A DNA stretch of 64,000 nucleotides from Sipunculus nudus (Eukaryota; Annelida; Sipuncula; Golfingiida; Sipunculidae), in NCBI GenBank assembly GCA_026874595.1, contig CM049315.1, positions 69,325,916 to 69,389,915 on the forward strand, given 5' to 3'. Within the stretch, counting starts at the first letter, position 1, and each line of letters starts with the position of its first letter. This document shows, piece after piece, positions 46,780 through 58,600 of this stretch. A program made the translations under genes and the position numbers. The notes below the pieces were generated by a model. That model ran no database searches, was not told the DNA's origin, and was given only the letters and a program-made list of their open reading frames with translations.

Positions 46780-46980
46780 TTTCACTGGTCAAGGTTTGCC
46801 TCCACAAATTTCCTACCCAATAACCAGTATGGACAGCTAATTGTGGTCTTTTAAAAGTAACTGTAAAAACACAGGCTTATCCACAAGGCTTAACAATAGG
46901 GACCAGAACAACACTCACTAAATGAAGGTTCTGCCTGAATGAATTCCGAAGGGTAATCCCCGGGTATTGCTTAAAGAAAC
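46780..46980 (-). repeat. Dispersed repeat flanking the Gmr1-like relic (unit A)
   Basis: Inverted relative of 22780-23005; duplicated at about 54955-55155. It lies downstream of RNase H in element orientation. Confidence 0.6.
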
Positions 46981-47289
46981 AAAAAAAAGGAGTTGGGGGT
47001 CTGAAAGGCCGTTTGACATTACGCATGCCACAGTCTCAAATCAAAACCTGAAAAGGTGTACAGTCACAAGGCACTTTGTGACATCACTTCTCCCTTAAAA
47101 AAATGCTCAGTTTTTTTATAAGAAAAAGTGGACAAAATAAATTCTGTAATCCAACATTTTACTCACAAAACTTATGAGAGGTTGATAGCTGATGTCTGGT
47201 AAAATTGAAAACTATAGATAGAAATATAGCATACAGGGATCGTGTCTCGTCACAATCTGTCATTTAATGTCACTGGGATGTATATGCCA

Positions 47290-48971
47290 CTCAGCTTATA
47301 AATTTAAATGAACTTAGCCTAAGGATGGTTTTGATAAAATCAGCCCGCACAATCCGATCTCCTAGGCACAGACTCAACAGTATACTGATACTCGTGTAAG
47401 AGTATTGCCCATCGCATTATGCGTTTGTTCAAGCACTTGGCTTTCTGAATTTAGGCAAGAGGTTTGTGATCTGTCTGAATCACAAACTGTCTTCCAAACA
47501 AATACATATCAAATTTGTTAACTGCCCAGACAATGAACAATGCTTCTCTTTCAATGACCGAGAAATTTTCCTCTCTTTGAACAAGCTTACGGCTCGCAAA
47601 AGCCACTGTATGCAAAATCCCTTCATGCTCTTGCATGAAAATCGCTCCAATTCTTTATCGGAAGCATCAGTTCTCAGAATGAATCATTTTGAGAAGTCGG
47701 GGAGTTGCAAGACTTGTGGTTTCACCAACAAACATTTGAGAGTTTGAAATGCTCTCTCCTGAGCTTGTCCCCAGGTAACCTTATTACTCTGCCCCTTCTT
47801 GCTTAAATCTGTTAAGGGCACGGCCACTTCAGCATAATGAGGGATAAATTTACGGTAATAACCCGTCAAACCTATGAAAGACCTAACCTATTTCTTGGTG
47901 GTTGGTCGTTTTGCATTACTGATTTTCTCGTGTAAGACTGGGTCAGTTCCAAGCCTGCCTATTCCTATTTTATGGCCAAGAAAACCAAGGTTTGTGTAAC
48001 CAAGGAAACACTTCTTTGGTTGTGCCGCTTAATTAGCAGACTGAAGTATGCCAAATACCTTCTCAAGGAGTTTTACATGGTCTGGCCTGTTTTCAGTGTT
48101 ACACAGGACATCATCGATGTAATAAGTCACCCCAGAACATGAGCAAACAATGTGCGCATCATTCACCAGAATACTGCGCCTGCCACAACAAACCCGAAAA
48201 TGGCTTGAAGTTAAAATGATATTATGTATTTGGGGTTACAAAGGATGTCAACTCTTTAGACCCGTCAGTCATGGGGATCTGTCAATATCCTTTTGGTAGA
48301 TCAATTATGGAAAAAAATCTACTATTTCTCAATTCGGCAAACATATGTTTTTGGAAATCAATGCAAAAGCGAACCGAATTGTCGGGCTTCCGAACCATGA
48401 CCACAGGTGCTGAATATCTTGAATTAGATCTTTCGATCACCTAGAGATATCATATCACTTATCTCTTTATCCAGGGATTCTTTCATGGCATGAGGTACGT
48501 TGTAAGGTTTAGACCTAACAGGAAGGTGAGAAGTGAGCTGGAGATCACATTCAAGGACTTTTTGTCCGTTTTGGCACATCTGTAAATGTGCTTTTATACC
48601 TGTTTACAAGGTCTATCAACTCAGCTTCCTGTTGAGGGGAAAGTTCATCACATATTTTTACCTGCTCAGGTCCTTGTGTGTGATTAACACTTGGCATTGG
48701 AACAATACACTTTTCATTACCAATATCAACATCCTTAGTCCTATCATAACTTTGATCTGACATATTACATCCGTAGATTGTAATCCAGCCAAAATGGTAC
48801 TATCACAGGGCAAATCAAATAACCCCATAGCACTTTGCTCGGAATCACCTGGCGGTCCTTTGAGGTACCATTCAACAAATTTATGTGAAATGTTTTTACC
48901 TTACCTTTTACCTTTATCCGGTAATCGCAGTCATTGAAAACTTCGAAAGGACCCTCCCACTGTAGCACCAA
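47290..48971 (-). pseudogene. Gmr1-like Ty3/gypsy pol relic with IN before RT (unit A)
   Basis: Minus-strand order: integrase C-terminus ('LQWEGPFEV', 'YRIKVKGKVKTFHINLL', 48971-48765), an RT leader ('LSPQQEAELIDLVNRYKS'), RT with 'TYYIDDVLCNTENRPDHV' near 48125, RT/RNase H connection ('MTGYYRKFIPHYAEVAVPL'), and RNase H ('LRTDASDKELER', 'FSVIEREALFIVWAVNKFDMYL', 'QTDHKPLA'). Several frameshifts and stops break it, and protease, the integrase core and LTRs are missing. Integrase upstream of RT is unlike ordinary Ty3/gypsy and is the hallmark of the Gmr1 lineage. Confidence 0.75.
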
Positions 48972-49675
48972 CGCTTTACAACCCGACCATTATAATCGGT
49001 ATATTGCGATGACTTATTTAAAAACAATAAACATTTAAAATCGATATTGGACGTGCCTTGTTATATGTTTCATTACGAAATATAATGTATAAAGAAACTG
49101 TATTTGAAACTATTTATAAAATCGTTTTATCGAACAGATGAATATTATTATAGAAACACCCAAGTCTCCAGGAAAATCCGACGTGTTGCCAAAAAAAATC
49201 CTGTCAGGATTCTTCCTTTTGAAGCTTAGGCCGAGAAAAAAATGTTGGTTTAACAAAAATGGAATAGTGCGAGTCGAATTAATACTCAAAAGTGTACAGG
49301 TTTAGCAATAGTAAACACGAAATCACATCCGACTTCCCAGGAATTATGAAATAAAATGATTACGTCGGTCACGTTGGTGACAACAATGGCGTTGCTAAAC
49401 ACCGTGATAGCTGAATGTACGGACGTTACTGGGGTGATGAACTTATGACGCAGATTGGAATTAATTAATTATACGTCGTGAATGCCTTATATGATACAGA
49501 TTGACTTACTACCTTTCGCATGTCGTTTTTACAGTGCAAGTTCAACAATTTTTCTCGTCCTGTAGAGGGTGTATTCATGTCCCCCCCCCACCCCTTCCGA
49601 AGGACGATGGAAGTAAACCCCATCGGCTGGTCAGTCAAGTTTGTTATAGATATATCTATATAGTTGTCTTGCTTC

Positions 49676-49677
<2 letters not shown>

Positions 49678-49717
<40 letters not shown>
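49678..49717. repeat. (AT)n microsatellite (unit A)
   Basis: TA run; the matching site in unit B (57852-57869) is about half as long, so the locus changed length after the duplication. Confidence 0.9.
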
Positions 49718-49721
<4 letters not shown>

Positions 49722-51086
49722 CATCGTGGGGAGAGTACCTTTCTTGAGCTTATCACCCCCCACCCCCCCAAAGAAAATATAACAAACGCCCCTGGTCACA
49801 TCTTAGACGCGATAACAAGTGACTGCACCAAGATGTTGGTTATCATCATTGAGATAAAATTTGCAATAACCAGAATTAAAAAAAAAAAAAATGTCCAATT
49901 ATTTTCCTTTTCCAGAAGACATTGTTCACCGTAACATGATGATTTATTTAACCTATTAGTGGCCCTAGTGTGTGACCAGTAGCACATCCAGCTTTTTGAT
50001 GTGGCCTACCATTTTGTTAGTCAAAACCCGTTCACATCTAAATGGACCAGATAGCTAAGAGAAACAGGTATGGGTAACGCACAAGTAAGTTAACAGAAAA
50101 TAAACGAATCCACTCGCACAATTCAAATCATTACCGGTATGAATTCAATTAACCGTTTGTATCGACTCACTATACTCAATATATCGTACCTATCTGTGCA
50201 CACATATCGACTGAATGTAAAATTTACCATTTTGTTCATAAACTTTTCAACCCACTTGATATATTCTTTATATTCACCAACCTATTACCAGTATATGAAA
50301 AAAATTGTGAGATGATCGTTCCAGGGTCAGGGGTCAACATAGATGCTGTTTGGGATTCAGTCAAGCCGGGACGTTTACCTTTGAAAGTTTTATGGGGATG
50401 TGGTTTCTTATAAAGAGAAGAGTTGTCTGTTGTCTCTGTCTGTCTGTCTCTCTTGGGTACGTATTTCTCCCCCACTCTCCCTCTATCTCTCTTTTTTTTC
50501 TCTCTCTCAATACATGCGACGGAATCAGTAAACTCTTTTATACACAGAACTTTATTACCAGTATTTATTACCAATATGTGTAGATATTTTATGTGCCTGC
50601 AAGCCGCACATGTATAGCAAATCTATTCAAATGCCTGACATTACATTTAAACACTTGACTGTTATTGTAACAAATGGCGGTAGAACTTGTAAGACTTTTA
50701 CAGCAAATAATCAGAAACACTAGGTTCACCGAGGTAACCTCGGTTTTTTATCATCATCATCATAAGAAAATGAGAAACATGTATATCACACTCTCTCCAC
50801 ATGCTTTAAATCAGTCCATGTGTATGAGCTCATTTCCCGAAAGTAGTCTTTGGCTGCATCATACCATTCCGCTCGGTTTCTCGGCTCCCTCTTTTCAGTC
50901 TCCACAGTCTCTGTAGAGTTCTTGGTGCCCTTTACCAATCGATGGACATGCATGGTCCATCCTACAGACGTTTAGTGTACCTTTGTGAGCACCTCTGTGA
51001 ACTCCAAGTGATGAGGTCTGCGGTTCTTACAGATTGTCTGTAGCCATCTGTGTGTTAGCTCCATATGAATCTTGTTGAAATCCCGC

Positions 51087-51183
51087 TCAAGGCGTCTGTG
51101 CTTCTCTCAGTTTGTGAAGAACTGCTGGTAGAGCGTCCATTTTCTGCCTCACTTTTAAAGGGATATGATCGTTTTCCTTGAAA
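51087..51183 (-). other. Terminal PLK4-like exon, present only in unit A
   Basis: Acceptor 'atatttcag|t' then 32 codons ending 'KLREAQTP' and TGA. The first base completes a codon left open by the polo-box-3 exon (phase 2). It matches the final helix region of PLK4 polo box 3 ('ENDHIPLKVRQKM'). The equivalent DNA in unit B is removed by a 277-bp deletion. Confidence 0.75.
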
Positions 51184-52528
51184 CTGAAATATGTACAAAC
51201 ACAAACAAATAAAAAACTGTCAGAAAATTATATTCTGAGTAAATTTATATTTTTATTATCCTCCAATTATTACTATCATTTTAAATTCGTGACTTCTACT
51301 AAGCCTGATTTAATATTATAAAATAAAACTTCTTTAACATTTAAAAAGTAGGCTACTTACCCAGATCAAAATCCGAAATTTGTACATGTTTCTCTGGGAA
51401 TACATACTTTGTATTTTGTTGCATTAAAAATGTCCCTTTCTTGATTTTACCATTCTGTTGTTCAAGTGACATTAAGTATACACACCTTGATGCGTTTCCT
51501 TTTGGACACGTGTACTTGATGACCATGGGGTTTGGTTGCAGTGAGAGTTCTGACCCGTCATCGAAATGAACAGACACTTACTTGTTTGACCACTGAATTC
51601 CCCAGCCGATACCGGGGACGTTAACTTGGCAGAGCATCCTTGGTGACGGTAAAGGGAAACTGTTACAGCCAGAGGCAAACGACAATGTTTCATCCTGGTT
51701 TGGCGCCATTTCAACAGACGACAGCGTCTCATCTGGTTTTGCAGATATATCTGTCCTCCCGTCGATTGGCGTGCTGCTTCTTAGGTTTTCTTTCACAGAC
51801 GACGAACCTGATGAATTGGCCGTAGACTTCGGAATGCCATGGCATGGACGTCTGTATAGATAGAAAGAAATAATGGTGATTAGAGACCAATTAACCTTGT
51901 AAAAGTAAAGGACTAAACATATTATTGCATTTAATTGTTCTGAAGGCATTCTATCATACAAATTTATCATATTATTATTTAGATCTATCTATTTTTTTAG
52001 GAATGACCCAAACATATAAATCAGAACTTTCTCAGACTAACGTCCCCCTTTTTGGTGTATAAATCTATTTATAAAGTCACTATAAAAGATATCATTTATA
52101 GCCAAAGAGGAAATTGAATGTTTAACAACTGACATGCAGCACAATTAAAAAAAATAAAACTGTGAGAATTAATAAGAATATGACTTTTAATAAGAATATG
52201 AAAAGAGATGACTTTTGATGAAAATGTAAAGTGTAAAAGACGGACGTCATTGAACAATTTGTCTAAAATACGATTTCTTTCACGCGGCTGTGGTTGTGAA
52301 GGACCATTCCCTTTATGGGAATGCGGTGCATGTCCGACCTGTCATACGACACAATTTGTGTCAAATCAAGTAGCGACTCGTCGGCACACGCATAGGGTCG
52401 GACGAGGTATTCAGCTTAATTGCATACGTCACTCAAGAGGTTTCCCAAAATTATTCGCGCTTAACAGAATATGCCACGGGAAGAAACCAGGTTCTCCGCT
52501 CAAAAACTGATAGATTTAGACATAATCA

Positions 52529-52615
<87 letters not shown>

Positions 52616-55600
52616 GTATATTACAATGCATAATACATCTTATCCGCGACCGAATAAAATAAATCGGCATTTCCCTCACCGCATTAGCCTGGCACAAGCA
52701 CGTAAAAGGAATGAATGTGAAGCTTAACACAGGGACAAGTATTATTTATGCATGATCAACTTTTCTTTAAGTACTGACTTGAGGACTTTCTTGAAGGACT
52801 GCCGGTATTTAAGTTGAAAAGAGACAAAATTAAACATTGAAACGCCAATGCTATTCTGTTCTGTACACTTTCTGTAACTCTCACTTGTACAATTTATATT
52901 CAAATAAATTGTCCTTATCACACTTACCACAACTAGCTGTCCATAATGATTGAATATAGGTTTTAAAATTCTCCTGATGTTTAGGTTGTACATAACTCCA
53001 TTCGCATAATAAGAAAAATTCAGGTTCTCGTGCTACTCTTGACTCGTATAATTATTTGATATGACATTAATTTTGGATTTGTACTTTCAGGTGTTTGATG
53101 GTAACATGGACGCTACAACAAAAGTAAAGGTTGCCTTGCCGATTCAAGTGAGAGTACGCTATTTGCGCGTTATTGTTGAGTCCTACAAATGTATCAATGA
53201 TATTGGTGTGATCTGTGCACGTTTTGAACTGTATGGCTGCCAACTGTTATTGAATTAATTAAATACCGAGGACAAGACTTTTCAAAGGTCATTTTAAATA
53301 TTGTGACTCATGGATATAAACCGTTTCGCCAGCATTGTTCGATTGAGTCGAATCCGTGTGTTGTCAGTTATGTTTAAAATCTTATACAGGTATCTATATA
53401 ATTTGAGTAACATAGATGAAAATAGAACCAACTGATATGGCGAATACCTTCGCCAGTAATTCAATTGAACAAAACCTTAAAAAAAAGTTCACTCTTTACG
53501 CATAATTATTGTCTAACTCCTCCACTTGACCTTCTTCCTTTAGCACTGTTTCTCAGTATCGAGTACAAGGGCTGTTTTTTTGGTATCGAGTCCAGGGGCT
53601 ATTTTCCGAGTATCTAGTCTAGGGACTGTTTCTGGGTATTGAGTCTAGGAACCGTTTTCTGGGTATCAAGTCCAGGGACTGTGTTCTGGGTATCAAGTCT
53701 AGAGACTGTTTTGCTGGGTATCGAGTCCAGGGACTGTTTTCTTAGTATCGATTCCAGGGACTGTTTTTTGGGGGGAGGGGGTTCGAGTCAGGGACAGTTT
53801 TCTGGATATGGATCCTAGGGACAGTTTCTGGGTATCGAATCCAGGGACTGCTAATGGGTATCGAGTCCAGGGACTGTGTTGTGGGTATGGAGTCAAGGAA
53901 CGGTTTTCTGGGTGTCGAATCCAGGGACCATGTTCTGGGTATGGAGTCTAAGGAACTGTTTTCTGGGTATCAAATCCAGGGTATTTAACTCAGAGTTAAA
54001 ACTAGCCTGGCAATACTGCGCCTGCATTGTTTCAAGCATCCTGTACAAACTCAGCTGGAGACGATACCCAACAAATATTGGCTTCGAGTGGACAAATAGA
54101 AGGAGTTCGATAATGTATATCACGAAATCAATGTGAAAATAGTATATTCCTTCTAGAATTATTATTGAAATACACTGAAAATATGTTGTGATGAAATATA
54201 ACTTGTACCCATCGTCTCAGTCTCTTGAAATCATATATTTATTTATAATACACCCAAACTTCAAATTTAAATTTACTGAAGACGTTGGGGTGGTAGTGCA
54301 ATCTGTTGGGTTCGCATCAATTCAAGTATACATGCAAATGTGCACTCCATTTCTAACAGTGCTTTTTCATTTTCATCTGCTTGTCGAACTGTTATTTTTC
54401 CGAAGTAAAACAAAGTGACGTGATTCTGTTGGGAAAAATAATCAATTTTACATTCACGGATGACTTCCTTACATTCATGCAACAGTTATTAATAAGGAGG
54501 ATGTTTTTACTTGGAAAGTTTGTTTCTGCAATGAATTTATAACTTTGACCAGAAATATGAATGCGCAGATCGTAAGTTTTGTAAAGATTTATGCAAATGA
54601 GGTATATTAAGAGTGGTCTCTTGCTGAGAAATCACTGGAGCGATTTTGGGACAGAAGCGGTCACTCTGTATCAATATCTTCCGTGATACATGGAGGACAA
54701 CTGGTAAGTGTAAACCTTATTTTCAATGAATAATTTCGGAATTCTATAAGTTCCCATCAGTCTACACACTTCTGTCTGGTATTAATAATTATTCTTGTTT
54801 TATACTACTCCAAGAATAACAAAATGTTATGACGCTCATGTCCGGATTACTTTCATGGCGTTATTCTCGTAACAAGTGTTTTAGCCTATTATGTCAATAA
54901 CTACCACACAGCAAAATTTTTTGTCCTCTAGGGATCTCTAGCCAAGTGAATTTTCACTGGTCAAGGTTTGCCTCCACAAATTTCCTACCCAATAACCAGT
55001 ATGGACAGCTAATTGTGGTCTTTCAAAAGTAACTGTAACAACACAGGCTTATCCACAAAGCTTAACAATAGGGACCAGAACAACACTCACTAAATGAAGG
55101 TTCTGCCTGAATGAATTCCGAAGGGTAATCTCCGGGTAATGCTTAAAGAAAAAAAAAAAAGGAGTTGGGGCCTGAAAGGCCGTTTGACATTACGCATGCC
55201 ACACTCTCAAATCAAAACCTGAAAAGGTGTACGGTCACAAGGCACTTTGTGACATCACTTCTCCCTTAAAAAAATGCTCAGTTTTTTTATAAGAAAAAGT
55301 GGACAAAATAAATCCTGTAATCCAACATTTTACTCACAAAACTTATGAGAGGTTGATAGCTGATGTCTGGTAAAATTGAAAACTATAGATAGAAATATAG
55401 CATACAGGGATCGTGTCTCGTCACAATCTGTCATTTAATGTCTCTGGGATGTATATGCCACTCAGCTTATAAATTTAAATGAACTTAGCCTAAGGCTGGG
55501 ACGCGGCTGATAAAATCAGCCCGCACAATCCGATCTCCTAGGCACAGACTCAACAGTATACTGATACTCCTGTAAGAGTATTGCCCATCGCATTATGCGT

Positions 55601-58600
55601 TTGTTCAAGCACTTGGCTTTCTGAATTTAGGCAAGAGGTTTGTGATCTGTCTGAATCACAAACTGTCTTCCAAACAAATACATATCAAATTTGTTAACTG
55701 CCCAGACAATGGACAATGCTTCTCTTTCAATGACCGAGAACTTTTCCTCTCTTTGAACAAGCTTACGGCTCGCAAAAGCCACTGGATGCAAAATCCCTTC
55801 ATGCTCTTGCATGGAAATCGCTCCAATTCTTTATCGGAAGCATCAGTTCTCAGAATGAAACATTTTTAGAAGTCTGGGAGTTGCAAGACTGGTGGTTTCA
55901 CCAACAAACATTTGAGAGTTTGAAACGCTCTCTCCTGAGCTTGTCCCCAGGTAACCTTATTACTCTGTCCCTTCTTGCTTAAATCTGTTAAGGGCACGGC
56001 CACTTCAGCATAATGAGGGATAAATTTACGGTAATAACCCGTCAAACCTATGAAAGACCTAACCTCTTTCTTGGTGGTTGGTCGTTTTGCATTACTGATT
56101 TTCTCGTGTAAGACTGGGTCAGTTCCAAGCCTGCCTATTCCTATTTTATGGCCAAGAAAACCAAGGTTTGTGTAACCAAGGAAACACTTCTTTGGTTTTG
56201 CCGCTTAATTAGCAGACTGAAGTATGCCAAATACCTTCTCAAGGAGTTTTACATGGTCTGGCCTGTTTTCAGTGTTACACAGGACATCATCGATGTAATA
56301 AGTCACCCCAGAACATGAGCAAACAATTTGCGCATCATTCACCAGAATACTGCGTCTGCCACAACAAACCCGAAAATGGCTTGAAGTTAAAATGATATTA
56401 TGTATTTGGGGTTACAAAGGATGTCAACTCTTTAGACCCGTCAGTCATTGGGATCTGTCAATATCCTTTTGGTAGATCAATTATGGAAAAAAAAATCTAC
56501 TATTTCTCAATTCGGCAAACATATGTTTTTGGAAATCAATGCAAAAGCGAACCGAATTGTCGGGCTTCCGAACCATGACCACAGGTGCTGAATATCTTGA
56601 ATTAGATCTTTCGATCACCCCTAGAGATATCATATCACTTATCTCTTTATCCAGGGTTTCTTTCATGGCATGAGGTACGTTGTAAGGTTTAGACCTAACA
56701 GGAAGGTGAGAAGTGAGCTGGAGATCACATTCAAGGACTTTTTGTCCGTTTTGGCACATCTGTAAATGTGCTTTCATACCTGTTTACAAGGTCTATCAAC
56801 TCAGCTTCCTGTTGAGGGGAAAGTTCATCACATATATTTACCTGCTCAGGTCCTTGTGTGTGATTAACACTTGGCATTGGAACAATACACTTTTCATTAC
56901 CAATATCAAAATCCGTAGTCCTATCCTAACTTTGATCTGACATATTACATCCGTAGATTGTAATCCAGCCAAAATGGTACTATCACAGGGCAAATCAAAT
57001 AACCCCATAGCACTTTGCTCGGAATCACCTGGTGGTCTTGTGAGGTACCATTCAACAAGTTTATGTGAAATGTTTTCACCTTACCTTTTACCTTTATCCG
57101 GTAATCGCAGTCATTGAAAACTTCGAAAGGACCCTCCCACTGTAGCACCAACGCTTTACAACCCGACCATTATAATCGGTATATTGCGATGACTTATTTA
57201 AAAACAATAAACTTTTAAAATCGATATTGGACGTGCCTTGTTATATGTTTCATTAGGAAATATAATGTATAAAGAAACTGTATTTGAAACTATTTATAAA
57301 ATCGTTTTATCGAACAGATGAATATTATTATAGAAACACCCAAGTCTCCAGGAAAATCCGACGTGTTGCCAAAAAAAAATCCTGTCAGGATTCTTCCTTT
57401 TGAAGCTTAGGCCGAGAAAAAAATGTTGGTTTAACAAAAATGGAATAGTGCGAGTCGAAAGTGTACAGGTTTGGCAATAGTAAACACGATATCACATCCG
57501 ACTTCCCAGGAATTATGAAATAAAATGATTACGTCGGTCACGTTGGTGACACCAATGGCGTTGCTAAACAACACCGTGATAGCTGAATGTACGGACGTTA
57601 CTGGGGTGATGAACTCATGACGCAGATTGTAATTAATTAATTATACGTCGTGAATGCCTTATATGATACAGATTGACTTATTACCTTTCGCATGTCGTTT
57701 TTACAGTGCAAGTTCAACAATTTTTCTCGTCCTGTAGAGGGTGTATTCATGTCCCCCCCCCCCCACCCCTTCCGAAGGACGATGGAAGTAAACCCCATCG
57801 GCTGGTCAGTCAAGTTTGTTATAGATATATCTATATAGTTGTCTTGCTTCAGATATATATATATATATATGAAACATCGTGGGGAGAGTACCTTTCTTGA
57901 GCTTATCAACCCCCCCCCCCCCAAAGAAAATATAACAAACGACCCTGGTCACATCTTAGACGCGAAAACAAGTGACTGCACCAAGATGTTGGTTATCATC
58001 ATAGAGATAAAATTTGCAATAACCAGAATTTAAAAAAAATGTCCAATTATTTTCCTTTTCCAGAAGACATTGTTCACCGTAACATGATGATTTATTTAAC
58101 CTATTAGTGGCCCCTAGTGAGTGACCAGTAGCACATCCAGCTTTTTGATGTGGCCTACCATTTTGTTAGTCAAAACCCGTTCACATCTAAATGGACCAGA
58201 TAGCTAAGAGAAACAGGTATGGGTAACGCACAAGTAAGTAAACAGAAAATAAACGAATCCACTCGCACAATTCAAATCATTACCGGTATGAATTCAATTA
58301 ACCGTTTGTATCGACTCACTATACTCAATATATCGTACCTATCTGTGCACACATATCGACTGAATGTAAAATTTACCATTTTGTTCATTAACCTTTCAAC
58401 CCACTTGATATATTCTTTATATTCACCAACTTATTACCAGTATATAAAAAAAATTGTGAGATGATCGTTCCAGGGTCAGGGGTCAACATAGATGCTGTTT
58501 GGGATTCAGTCAAGCCGGGACGTTTACCTTTGAAAGTTTTATGGGGATGTGGTTTCTTATTAAAGAGAAGAGTTGTCTGTTGTCTCTGTCTCTCTGTCTC

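Larger units (their letters stand above)
44313..52203. repeat. Tandem segmental duplication, unit A
   Basis: Unit A aligns head-to-tail with unit B (52204-60057) over nearly its full length; differences are scattered substitutions and small indels, about 1-2% by eye. The left edge is 'agagatgacttttgatga' (44313; 52204). The right edge is 'gaattaataagaatatga' (52183; 60057), with a 20-base filler before unit B. Major indels are an about 300-bp (AT)n-bearing insert in unit B (about 52337-52660) and a 277-bp deletion in unit B matching 50909-51185. Contents: last exon of discoidin copy 4, minisatellite, Gmr1-like pol relic and PLK4-like 3' exons. Confidence 0.9.
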
